DNA of 64,000 nt from Prorocentrum cordatum (GCA_963575745.1 CAUYUJ010004998.1:1-64000), one strand, 5' to 3'; positions 51,450 through 61,210 are shown, numbered from the stretch's first letter. The notes: generated by a model from the sequence alone, not told the origin. Program-made: numbers and translations.

Positions 51450-51525
51450 GGGCCTACTGGGGGCCTCTTGGGGGTCTCTTGGGGCCATCTTGGGGCTCTC
51501 AAGGGATTCCCGATGCTGGCTGAAG
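51450..51525. repeat. CTTGGGGGCCT array and 5' target-site duplication, retrogene copy 1
   Basis: GGGCCTACTGGGGGCC (51450-51465) abuts the SL. Further CTTGGGGGTCTCTTGGGGCC units follow. Confidence 0.8.
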
Positions 51526-51923
51526 GCGCTCTTGACCCGTCTGACGCCTTCGGCAACTGTCTGGCCGACCACGCAGTCGTTGTCAGTAGACGTTGCGCTA
51601 ATCCACGAACCCCAGGATACCCAGGGAGAGGCTCCTCAGGCAAAGGCCGCCCTTGGCGCGTGGAGGTGCTGGGCCCTCTGGGAGATAACTTCGGGTTCGG
51701 TGGGCGGTCGCGGACCGTGCAAGATCGACGTGCGACGCGTCAGAAGGCTCCTCGTGTTTTCCAGACTGCGCGGCCGTAAGGAGCTCCACCGACGGCTCCA
51801 ACAGGGGGGGTAGCCATGGCGTCCCTCCGCATATTTCGGCACACCCCTGACGCGGATCGTACCCCGCAAGGATCTCCATGTATGGCAACCACGTGCAATT
51901 TCGCATGGCGTCCCCACTCCCGT

Positions 51924-52450
51924 TGTCCCGCTGTCCCCACTCTCCCCACCATTGTCCCACCAAGGTACCACTTTTCCCCTTCCCCCCATTGTCCCCACTG
52001 TTCCCGCCATTGCCCCCGCTGTCCCCACCAGTGCCCCCACCAGTGTCTCACTGTCCCCACTCTCCCTACCAGTGTCTCACCAAGGTACCACTTTCCCCCT
52101 TCCCCCCCACTGTCCCCACCACTGTCCCACTGTTCCTACCACTGTCCCACTGTCCCCACTGTACCCGCCGCTGTCCCACTCTGCTGTCCCACTGTCCCCA
52201 CTGTCCCCACCACTGTCCCACCACCGTCCCCACCACCGCTTTCACCACTGTCCCCACCACTACCGTCCCCACCACTGTCCCACTGTCCCCGCTGTCCCCG
52301 CCACTGTTCCGCTGTCCCTCGCCACTGTCCCCACCACCACCATCCCCACCACTGTCCCACTGTCCGCACCACTGCCCCACTGTCCCCACACCACTGTCCC
52401 CACCACCACCGCCCCCACCACTGTCTCAGTATCCCCACCACTGTCCAGCT
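51924..52450. repeat. CTGTCCCCAC minisatellite, second copy
   Basis: Shorter version of 47935-48970, starting abruptly at the duplication junction. Confidence 0.95.
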
Positions 52451-53382
52451 GTCCCGAGGAGCGGGAATCGTTTGCCGGCGGCGAGGAGGGGTGGTGGTGG
52501 TGGTGGTTCGAACCGATAGTGGACCCCCCCCTTTTCATGATGGACTGGAGGGGGGAGAGGGGGGGCTCGAACCGGTAGTGACCCCCCCCGGTTTTCGAGG
52601 GGGGGGGGGGACGGGTTGGGAACCTCCAGTGACCCTCCCCGGTTTTCCGCGAGCAACGGTATATAATGCTCTTTCGTATACGTATATGTATATGTTTATG
52701 TTTGTGTGTATACACACATATATATAGAGGTATATGTGTATTTCACTGTATATATACACAGGTGTGTATATACATGTAGGAAGGCTTAGCTCCACCAATC
52801 TAAAAATAGGTGTGTATGCGCACGTACGTCATGTGTGTATATGTACACACATACTAGAACGACGCGCGCGCTTCGCGAGAGCTGATGTTCTAGTCACAAT
52901 TGCGCCACGTTTTACGGCTATCGCCTTCGCTTGTCTGATCGGCGACGTTGCGAAGTCCGCTGCATGTGGTCGATCCGCCTCAGCCCCCTCCCCCTCCCCC
53001 TCATTCGTCATCGTCCTTCTTCTCCTCCTCCTCCTCTTTCCCACGCTCCTGCTCCTGCTCTTGCTCTCCCTCCTCATTCCTTCCTCCTCGTTATCGTTAG
53101 TTACTCCATTCTCACTCCTCTTCGTCCTCCGCCTCTTCCTCCTGCTTTTCCTCCTCGTTCTCGCCCTTTCCTTCTGTCCCATATCCTGCTCCCCTTCCTC
53201 TCCTCTTTTTGCAGCTCCTCCTCTTCATCCCTCTTCCTCCTCCTCCTCCTCCTCCTCCGCCCAGGTGTTCCCAGAAAAGGTGTCCAGGAACATTTCGGCG
53301 GCTGCTCTCCACGGGCATCTGGAAATCTCGGAAAAGGGGGCCGCTTGGAAGCCTCTTAGGCGCCTCTTGGGGGTCTCCTTGG

Positions 53383-53398
53383 GGGCCTACTGGGGGCC
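53383..53398. repeat. 3' target-site duplication, retrogene copy 2
   Basis: GGGCCTACTGGGGGCC, followed on the plus strand by T7 (53399-53405), the A tract of the retrogene. Confidence 0.8.
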
Positions 53399-54880
53399 TT
53401 TTTTTCCAACGCTTGTGGAGACTGTCAGCCCACGTCTTGAATGCATTCTCGTATAGGCCGACACTCCGTCGCGTGTTGCTGTTGAAGACAATCTTACTCG
53501 AAGGCCGGAGAGCTTCTTGGATTGAAAGGCCAATTCGCGCATCCGTAGCATCGTGACTGTGATTCCAGTCCCCGTCCCACAACTTCATGAATTCGAAGTG
53601 CTTGTCGGTCCCGATTGTACCACCCGGCCCCCAAACAAGTGTCACGCGAGGCACATAGAACGAGAAAGCGACGATGCGGCAGTGCAAACTTGTGGAAATC
53701 AAAAGCTTTGCTCTGGATATTAAAGCACTTATATCCCAGATGTTGAGCCCTTCGAATACGGTCACAGCAGTTGAAGAGTCTGCTTTGTGAAACCTGGACT
53801 TCAGAGCCTCATACGACATCAGATTATCGTGGGAGGGCGCAGCGCCTGCTCGGAACATGACGATGCTGGCGTTGTTTTTTCTCGCCGCTGCCAGAACAGC
53901 ATCAACAAATCCGTCGTCAAATTCAGTTCTACGCCTGAACTGCAAAGCGAAATATATCCCCACTGGTAGGCCGTTTGTGCGAAGTGATATGGATTTGCCA
54001 AAAAGAGTGTTGATCATGACCACGCTATCTGGGGCCAGCAGGCAGTCCTCGTAGCCTGCCTTTAGAGGATGTTGGCGGAGCGTGCAATGGTCAAACGCGC
54101 TCTGGTTGAGTCTTGGGTTGCCTATACCTCCAATTGTGTTAGCGATGAACAAGCCAGGTTTGGCAAACTTGTACCTAGGCAGCAAGAAGTACTACGGTTT
54201 TTGTGCATCAAGTCGTCCTCATTGCAAGCTTTGAAGCCCGGTCCGAACATGCCCAGCGCACCCTTGAGCGGTAAGCCATTGAGAGTTTGCCCTCCACAAA
54301 AATCACATCGAGAGAGCCATTGTACATGTTGGAGAACAAGGAGCCAACGCCGATGACAAGATGACCACCATACGCCCGCATGTCGGCGCCTGCAACGTCA
54401 GCATGCAAGAAATCGTCGGGACAGAAACCGTAGCGACTTTGCAGCATCGTTTCAATGATCCACGGCATCAACATATCACCGAAATTGTGCCGACCCATAG
54501 CGCCATACAAAAGCACCTTGCGACCATGCGGAATCACTTCAGTGCACCCTGAGCTGGTCGACTGGTTCGCACCATGCAATGTACTCTCCCTGGAGCCTGT
54601 GCACGAAGCACCTGGGACTCGGCCCTGCATCGACGAAGGCAGACGCGCACTGGTCCGTGAGTCCATGATACTGACTGCGAAAAAAAAACGAGCGAATGGA
54701 ACCATCACGCGACGAGCATGCGAACGAAACAAACACAACAATGAAAAGCAACAACCATGGAACAACGGAGAATACACTGCGTTCCACCATTTGTCTAATG
54801 TTCCGATCGGTTCGTCTGCACAGGTCTGGGGTGTTCAGCAATCGAGCGACGATAGCCTCTTGAGCCAAAATGGCTACGGA
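53399..54880 (-). pseudogene. processed retrogene 1, tandem copy: polysaccharide pyruvyl transferase-like
   Basis: Same structure as 49964-51449: SL at 54859-54880, ATG at 54790, signal anchor (RSVFSVVPWLLLFIVVFVSF), FGDMLMPW in place of FGDTLMPW, and A7 at 53399-53405. The long frame 54185-53112 is continuous through the T6 tract that is T7 in copy 1. This copy has its own breaks: A9 instead of A8 at about 54680-54688 and a 4-bp deletion near 54185 (AAGAAG here against AAGTAGGAAG). It shares the T5 break (54298-54302). So neither copy has a single open frame as given, but their breaks mostly differ. Confidence 0.8.
54859..54880 (-). other. perfect spliced-leader copy at the 5' end of retrogene 1, tandem copy
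   Basis: All 22 SL positions match. It abuts the 16-bp duplication at 54881-54896. Confidence 0.97.
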
Positions 54881-55239
54881 GGGCCTACTGGGGGCCTCTT
54901 GGGGGTCTCTTGGGGCCATCTTGGGGCTCTCAAGGGATTCCCGATGCTGGCTGAAGGCGCTCTTGACCCGTCTGACGCCTTCGGCAACTGTCTGGCCGAC
55001 CACGCAGTCGTTGTCAGTAGACGTTGCGCTAATCCACGAACCCCAGGATACCCAGGGAGAGGCTCCTCAGGCAAAGGCCGCCCTTGGCGCGTGGAGGTGC
55101 TGGGCCCTCTGGGAGATAACTCCGGGTTCGGTGGGCGGTCGCGGACCGTGCAAGATCGACGTGCGACGCGTCGGAAGGCTCCTCGTGTTTTCCAGACTGC
55201 GCGGCCGTAAGGAGCTCCACCGACGGCTCCAACAGGGGG

Positions 55240-55480
55240 GGTAGCCATGGCGTCCCTCCGCATATTTCGGCACACCCCTGACGCGGATCGTACCCCGCAA
55301 GGATCTCCATGTATGGCAACCACGTGCAATTTCGCATGGCGTCCCCACTCCCGTTTCGGCGCCGCTATGCGCGGATCGCGCCCCACAAGGAGCTCCCCCT
55401 ACTGCCTCAGTGGGCGCGCTCGCGCGGCGGCCACCCCCTTCACGCGGATCGCGCCTCACACGGAGCTCAGCGTGCCTGTG
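55240..55480. repeat. ACGCGGATCGCGCC short repeat
   Basis: CGCGGATCGTACCCCGCAAG, CGCGGATCGCGCCCCACAAG and CGCGGATCGCGCCTCACACG at about 55280, 55370 and 55443. The first is part of the tandem unit and the other two lie just beyond its end. Confidence 0.65.
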
Positions 55481-55734
55481 CGCGCTATCTCCACAACCAC
55501 CCCCTATCCGGTCTGACCCTCGGCGCGCAGTACTTGAAGAGAGGGCCGCGCCCTGCGCTACACGCAGGTGCATAGGGGTGAGCCCTTCGCCAGGCCCAGC
55601 GATTTCGTTTTCCTCTGACCTGCGCACATACATGAATACAGACATACAATCGTGCAGGCATGCGTACATGCGCACGTTCATACATACATATACATTTACA
55701 TAGAAACGCCCCAGGAGCGAGCCTCTCGTAGATG

Positions 55735-56025
55735 TCTATGACAGCTTCTTGGGAAGTCTCGCAGAGGCCTTCCTGGGACCACTTGGGGGCCTCCTGGGGG
55801 CTTCCTTGGGGGCCTCCTGGGGTCTCCTGGACGCCTCTTGGGGGCCCCGTGGCGGCCTCTTGGGCCTCTCGCGGGCGTCTTGGTGGCCTCTTCGGGCCTC
55901 TTGGGGGTTTCTTTGGGGCCTCTTGGGTGCCTGGGGGGTACTCTTGGAGCGGGATTCTCGAAACTTCAATTGGAGTTCCCCATCTTGGGCTCCTCTTGAA
56001 GCTCTTCGGGGGCCCATCTGGGCCA
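55735..56025. repeat. CTTGGGGGCCT array and 3' target-site duplication, retrogene 2
   Basis: About fifteen units such as CACTTGGGGGCCTCCTGGGG and CCTCTTGGGCCTCT. Ends in GGGGGCCCATCTGGGCCA (56008-56025). Confidence 0.8.
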
Positions 56026-56856
56026 TTTTTTTTGTTGTTTTTCCTCGAGCGGCGATCGCAACTCGAAGAGTTGGCGCCCGCCGGGGCATTCCGTGCACGA
56101 AATAGACGTACTCACCAATGACTAAGGCGTGCCAAGTGTTGCCGGCAGCCGGGCAGCACTGGAAAACTCATCTGCGGCTTCCCGCGAGATGAGGCCAGGC
56201 AAAACGCGTCCCGTTGCCGTGGCTGATGAATTGGGTGAGACCATGTTGCACTCCCGCGACGAAAAGGGCAAAACTCCCTCCAGAGAGGGTGCTCCCCAAT
56301 CGGTGGGCACTTCGAATCCTGCGCCCGGGTTGGGTGGTCGAGCACAACCCGCATTGATTCGGCATCCGACACGTGATCCGAGCAAGCTGAGGGTTGGTCG
56401 GAGGGCGCTGCCCAACATGGGTCTGGGAACAGCAAACTCGCAGTGTAAGCTATCAGAGAGGGGCACCCATGCATTGAGCACAAGAACCGCTCCACGCGTC
56501 ATGCGGGGGTCATGCCTCCAGTGAGGCGCCCGCCCAGAGGCCCCCAAATGGTCCCCCCGGGCAGTGGTCGTTTAGTTCCCCCGGCGCCTACGATGGCCAC
56601 CCACGCCGTGAGCCCCGCGACCGGGATGCTCGCTGCCAACCACTGCTGACGACGGCGCCGCCTACAAGCGACGTCTTGCCGTTGAAGGTGTCCCGGCCAT
56701 TCCCCCTGTTGATTCAGGGGGCCCTCCGTGCAGGGGAGGGGGGACGATTTGAACGGCAGAAATTTCTGCGCCAGCCTTGCAAACAGCAGAGGCGACCCAA
56801 AGTTTAAGTTTCAAAGTTGGCACGGTATTGCCGTAGCAGCAAAGGCGACGCAAAAT

Positions 56857-58089
56857 TTAGTGATAGTTCCAAGGTGGTGGGACTAGGCACAGCCAATCCG
56901 CTGTGGTCCTAGGGAGGAAAAGTTCATGCTGCTCGCATGCTTCGCTGGTGGCCGTCATTTTGGGGTTGATGCACTGAAATGGGCCAGCATAGGAATGGGG
57001 GCATTTGTGATCAATGCAGTACAGCGACCGTTGCACAACCTCTGAATAATGGTTAGACCAATCCATAACGCCGGTCCTAGTGTGTCCAGGCACGTATCTA
57101 GCATTGGTGTGATAGACGTGGTTAAAGTAGCCTGGAGCTTCGCATCTCACTCCAATGCGTGCGCAACGGCGGCCATGGCCAAGGATCTCGCATATTCTGC
57201 ATGGATGCGTCTCCTCTATGTGGCCGACCCAGTCAGTGACCCTAATGCCGCAGATCGGGCAGGCCACCTCGACAGAAACACGCCACGATTCGAAGCGGTG
57301 TCTGTCACCAACTGTGGGTAGAAGCTTCGAGTACACTTTCGCACCTTTGGTCAACATCAGCGCGTCAGACATCCGAAAGCGAGCCAATTCGAACGACCGT
57401 GTATCGACGCTTTGCAACTGGAGGGCTGACATCAGAGCTTGCACATGATCCGGCCTACCATGCAGCTCACCTGCCAAACATGCGGTTTCAAGCTTCGAGA
57501 AGCCGATCGAAGCAAGCTCCTGATCCGACATTGCCTGCAAGATGCTGGGATCGATTTTCTGCTCGACTAACGTTGACACCTTATGCTCCAGCTGCAACGT
57601 CGGGCGGGACATCAACTCAATGAGACCGGCAACCTGTTTCGGAGGACTGGATGTGTATGAGGCCTGGCGCTGCGCGGCATCAACCACGATGCTGAAGTGA
57701 ACCGACTGGATGACACCGCACAAGCGGAAATGCACGTCTCGAAAGGAATCCACAACATCCTGGGGCTTAAATGCAACTGCAACCGGCAACAATTTCGACT
57801 CGATCGTCGCAGTCGCCTCCTTAGTCTGCTTCTCCAACATGTTGGCCTCCTCAGAGCCCCTGGGGAGTCTCAGCACTGCTCTGTCGAGGTATTGTGCTTG
57901 CTGGCTCAAATGCCGCAGCCACGTGACCACATTCTGTACTGCCTGGTACTTCTCGTATGCTTGGTTGATGGCATCGAACAACTTCCCGATGATGGGCAGC
58001 CCGCTGATAGTGCCTGACAGCAAGCCTGCAGCAGACGCTGTAACTTTGACAGCAGTAACTGCAATTTCAGAAGCACCACCAGCCACCAC
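56857..58089 (-). CDS. unknown protein: helical N-domain, SAM-like segment, zinc-binding C-terminus
   Basis: 410 residues from a formal GTG at 58089. The frame is open upstream to the SL relics (58201) with no ATG, so the true start is uncertain or was lost; the first in-frame ATG lies near 57843. Residues about 20-120 form an Ala-rich helical bundle (GLPIIGKLFDAINQAYEKYQ, VVTWLRHLSQQAQYLDRAVL) resembling MLKL/HeLo-type N-terminal domains. A SAM-like piece follows (ILQAMSDQELASIGFSKLE). The C-terminal 140 residues are Cys/His-rich: CPIC then GHIEETH (CxxC-x9-H-x4-H), then CRIC, RRCAR, VRCEAPGYFNHVYH and later CxxxxCPHSYAGPFQC. Domain guesses are by eye. If right, the plan is a signalling or cell-death adaptor with zinc-binding end, but nothing else supports that. 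Single-exon form fits retroposition. Confidence 0.6.
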   Translation of the reverse strand: MVAGGASEIAVTAVKVTASAAGLLSGTISGLPIIGKLFDAINQAYEKYQAVQNVVTWLRHLSQQAQYLDRAVLRLPRGSEEANMLEKQTKEATATIESKLLPVAVAFKPQDVVDSFRDVHFRLCGVIQSVHFSIVVDAAQRQASYTSSPPKQVAGLIELMSRPTLQLEHKVSTLVEQKIDPSILQAMSDQELASIGFSKLETACLAGELHGRPDHVQALMSALQLQSVDTRSFELARFRMSDALMLTKGAKVYSKLLPTVGDRHRFESWRVSVEVACPICGIRVTDWVGHIEETHPCRICEILGHGRRCARIGVRCEAPGYFNHVYHTNARYVPGHTRTGVMDWSNHYSEVVQRSLYCIDHKCPHSYAGPFQCINPKMTATSEACEQHELFLPRTTADWLCLVPPPWNYH

Positions 58090-58200
58090 AGATGGGTCTG
58101 CAGCTGCAGCGTCAACTGCATCCTCTGAGATGTTGGAATGAACCTTGGAACCGGAGCAAGCGCCACAACCAATTGCTGCACAGGGCTCTTCAAGCAGCTC

Positions 58201-58241
58201 CTTGGGCCAAAAGAGCCATTTGAGCCAAAATGGGGCTACGG
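58201..58241 (-). other. two stacked spliced-leader relics at the 5' end of retrogene 2
   Basis: Minus strand: CCGTAGCCCCATTTTGGCTC with AA (an SL with two extra C), followed at once by ATGGCTCTTTTGGCCCAAG, a more diverged SL. The relic nearer the gene is the older, as expected from successive rounds. Confidence 0.85.
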
Positions 58242-58500
58242 GGGCCCATTTGGGCCATCTTGGGTGCCTCGTGGGCCGTCTTGGGACCCTTTTGGGCCGT
58301 CATGATGCCCTCTTGGGGGCCTCTTGGGCCGTCTTGGGGCGATCGTGGGGGCCTCTGAGGTCGTCAAGGACGGTACGAGGACCAACAGCGAATGTGCTAA
58401 ACATGTCTGCTTTACAGAAGGGAAGCGGACGATTTTTGCTTGTCGGGGTCCTCTTGGGGGACGTCTTGGAGGGGGAAGCGTTTTGGACGCCTCAGGGGCC
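58242..58500. repeat. CTTGGGGGCCT array and 5' target-site duplication, retrogene 2
   Basis: Continues the array of 55735-56007 beyond the insertion: CCATCTTGGGTGCC, GGCCGTCTTGGGACCC, CCCTCTTGGGGGCCTC. A looser part lies at 58440-58475. Confidence 0.8.
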
Positions 58501-59095
58501 GTTCGAGACGTCTCGTGAGCCATCGGACACCCGTGAAAGCGGCCTCGAGGGTGGTTTCGCGACTGTCTTGTAGGGAGCCCGCAAAGGAAGTACGCGCCCA
58601 GCTATGTACATGAACACGGCCCCTCGATCCGCGAGACCGGCCGCGTTGTACGAACATTTGCGCAATGCGTACTCTCGAAACCAGCGTGGACTCATGTACA
58701 TGTACGTCCTTCTTTCGCTCCGGATCTTGGGGCGCCGTGGCGCTCGCCGGACCGGTCTCTGGGGCGCTTCTTGGACCTTTCTGGCGGGCCCGCCCCCCGG
58801 GCCCCCCATTTGACGCAGAGGTCGTGGCCCCAGGGCCCTTGGGCCTGGTCCCCCGCCATGTGTGCACTCCCCTGGACAGTAGGGCGCAAACAAACCTACC
58901 TCGCTTTTGGCCACCCTCGCTTCCAAGAGATACCAAGCGACGCCAAGCTACGGCCTGCGCTGGTCAGGCCGCTTGACGAGGAGGCGCGTGGTATGACTTG
59001 GTTTTGCCCGGAAGCGAAAGCGGGGTAGGTAATTCACGCTCTGAGACCGTGCCTGCACCTGGGGGGCTCCTGCTTCTGGCCTCGAGAGCTGGGCC
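58501..59095. other. no gene recognised
   Basis: Contains a short stretch related to 11858-11980 (AGGGAGCCCGCAAA, AAGTACGCGCCCA, ACATGAACACGGCC, GCGTACTCTCGAAACCA), so a dispersed repeat of about 130 bp is shared between the two loci. No coding feature. Confidence 0.5.
58570..58690. repeat. ~120-bp dispersed repeat, copy 2 (copy 1 at 11858-11980)
   Basis: Shared strings in the same order at both loci: GTAGGGAGCCCGCAAA, GTACGCGCCCA, GAACACGGCCCC, TCCGCGAGACC, GCGTACTCTCGAAACCA and CGTGGA. Function unknown. Confidence 0.7.
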
Positions 59096-59099
59096 TGTC

Positions 59100-59475
59100 T
59101 ATCGGTCTGGCGGCTCCGTGCCAGCAGCCGCCGCCCCATCGGCGCCCATCCCCTGGCTGGTGCGTCGGTCTGGCGGCTCCGTGCCGGCCGTCGCCGCCCC
59201 GTCGCCGCCTCGTCGCCGCCCGTCGCCGCTGCGTCGCCGTCGCCGTCGCACTGCGCTGCTTTGCGTGGCGTTGTCTTGTGTTGCTCCTCGCTGCTCCGCA
59301 CTGCTCTGCATCGCCTGGCCTTGCGTTGCACGGCTGGGCGTTGCGTTGCTCTGCGATGGCTCGCCCTGCCTGCTCGCCCTGCCTGCTCGGCACTGCTGCG
59401 CCATGCTTAGCGCTGCCCTGCGTTGCCGCTGCGCTGCTTCGTGTTGCTCTTCGCTGCTTCGCATCCGGCCCTTCC
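59100..59475. repeat. GTCGCC and TTGCGTTGC/CTGCTC degenerate arrays
   Basis: A duplicated GGTCTGGCGGCTCCGTGCC (59102, 59167), GTCGCCGTCGC units, then GCTCTGC, TTGCGTTGC and CACTGCTC units to 59470. Confidence 0.75.
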
Positions 59476-60250
59476 CCGCCCTCGTCCGTGGCCGTTCTGG
59501 CCTGGTCTGGCTCGAAGCGCGCCCTTGTAAAAAACGGATATGCTATTGTTCCGCTTGCCTTCGCTCGATGCCGACCTGGAGCGCGCCGCGCGCTGCCGCC
59601 GCTGCTGCACAGTACAGGGCAAGGTGCGCAGCCGAGCCCTCCCGTGCTCATCGCCTGCGTCAGCACCGGCTGGAAGAGCAACTGGCACGGCCCGAGATTC
59701 CGAGCTCGTGCCAGCACTCTGCGCAGAGCTGTTGCGTCCACCGTGGGCGCTGCGAGGTGGGCGCGGTCAGTGCTCCTCTGGGTGCGGACGACATGTCGGC
59801 TCTCTACGACATGGTCCGCGAGGGCTGGCTGCACGTACAAACCGCTGCTCCAGAGCACGTTTTTTTGGTTTTGAAAAAAACATTTGGGGAACCATACCTA
59901 ACATGATACCGCTCGGACGTCGTCGTGTGCTCAGGCCACCACATCGCGCCGATTCCCTCCAGGGCAGGCGACGCCCCCCACGCTGCTCAGCACTTCTTGG
60001 CGGCCCCTGCCGATGATGGGGGCGAGTCTGCGTATATCATCAGCGTCCATTGAGGCGAGACTTAGCCAAAACACAACATCTGTTGAGACTCCTACTGCAC
60101 AGCAGCGGCGGCCAGGTGCAAACCCGGCGCCAATCGTTTTCGCGCCTGGGCGCACGATGGCTGTAGACGGCCGCTCTTCCGGTGCTACGACAAAGCGCAT
60201 TGATCAGGCTGCGACCCCCGCCGGCGCTGCTACAGAGCACGTGTCTTAAG
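59476..60250. other. no gene recognised
   Basis: Average-complexity DNA. A plus-strand frame at 60013-60249 has ordinary composition but no domain; it could belong to the decayed gene that follows. Confidence 0.45.
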
Positions 60251-61210
60251 GCATGTGCCCTGGACATCGAGGTTGGCGGGGCGTCAGAGGTGGAGAGCAC
60301 CCGCGCGCGCCAGATCTGAGTGCAACCATCCTTGTGGCCTTCCCCGCGGCCCCAGCTGAGGTGCACTATTACTGTGAATACATGGGAGAGCGCCTCCGCC
60401 ATGGCCAGATCAAGACAACTTTCTTGCTCAGGTTCGAAAGCAAACGCCAGGCCCCTTCCGTGGGTGCGTTCTGGAAGTGGCACAGAACCACGACCAAGAG
60501 CCGCAAGTTCTCACATCGAACAAATGTTCGGATTTGACGACGCGTGTGCTCCACCAGGGTTCCGCCACGGAAGGAGATATACGTTACCAGTGCTGGGTGG
60601 CGGAGCGTTGCATTCATTCCGCTGAACAAGCTCCCTGCCTTGGAAGTCGCGGACAAGGATGCAGCGCTTCTTCGCGCCTGCGCGTGCGTAGCCGCCGCGG
60701 CCCACACCGGATTCACGCTCTCGGATTGCCATATTCACAACTTGGGCGTACGCATGACAATTCTACAGAGCATGTCGCTTGTATTCTTGACGCAAAGAGC
60801 TTTCCCGTTCAATCGCGAGCCTACGCGAAGAGCTTGGTCAGCCAGACGGGCATGCTGAACTTGTGGCGCTGGGCGCAAAAGGAACTTCGTCTGGGCGCAG
60901 ACTCTATCGAAGCCGCGCGGCAATGTGGACTAAACACCACGCGCTCGATTGTGCCTTGAAATCCCTGCCCGATCAGCGCGCCAACAAACCGCGCCCTACA
61001 GATGCAGAGATGTCAGCGGAAGCTTTTTACAGAGAGTTGCTTCGACAAAAACCATGCAGTGATTTCCAAGAGTTTCACGCATCTCCAGATGATCGCCTGC
61101 TCGACATAATCGGGCGGTTTGCCTGCGGAGGCTCCCGCCGTAGCACTCCGATGACCGAAATGTGCTTTCGAGCTGCCAACAACGTGCTTGCTGACTTCAG
61201 CTCGCAATAA
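60251..61210 (+). pseudogene. decayed gene, possibly kinase/phosphotransferase-like
   Basis: Protein-like segments alternate between the three plus frames. One frame at 60544-60770 gives SVAFIPLNKLPALEVADKDA and then GFTLSDCHIHNLGV. A second at 60740-60959 gives VACILDAKSFP and SQTGMLNLWRWAQKELRLGA. A third at 60950-61210 gives AFYRELLRQKPCSDFQEFHA and RLLDIIGRFACGG, ending in TAA. D-x-H-x-x-N-x-G-V followed by LDAKSF resembles the catalytic loop and metal-binding Asp of kinase-like folds (APH/ABC1 type), with the Gly after Asp missing. At least two frameshifts are needed to join them. No SL relic or A tract was found next to it. Confidence 0.35.

Larger units (their letters stand above)
48452..51922. 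repeat. 3.45-kb tandem duplication, unit 1
   Basis: Begins within the CTGTCCCCAC minisatellite and ends at GCATGGCGTCCCCACTCCCG. The next unit starts at once. It includes part of the minisatellite, the inverse TTCGAA arm, an AT/GT-rich tract, a CTC tract, the retrogene, and a 400-bp flank. That flank holds a 102-codon minus-strand frame (51598-51906) preserved in both units but of no recognised family. Confidence 0.93.
51925..55353. repeat. 3.45-kb tandem duplication, unit 2
   Basis: Head-to-tail copy of 48452-51922 with few substitutions and microsatellite length changes. Offset is 3473 bp at the left edge, 3462 at the GTAGGAAGGCTTAGC landmark and 3431 at the SL. Sequence diverges after CCCCACTCCCG at 55353. 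Confidence 0.93.
56026..58241 (-). mobile_element. processed retrogene 2 (SL-tagged cDNA insertion)
   Basis: Bounded on its 3' side by an A8 tract (plus-strand T8 at 56026-56033) and on its 5' side by two stacked SL relics. Flanking repeats GGGGGCCCAT(C/T)TGGGCCA at 56008-56025 and 58240-58257 differ by one base. The host array continues on both sides. The implied mRNA has the ORF below and about 820 nt of 3' UTR. Confidence 0.75.
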
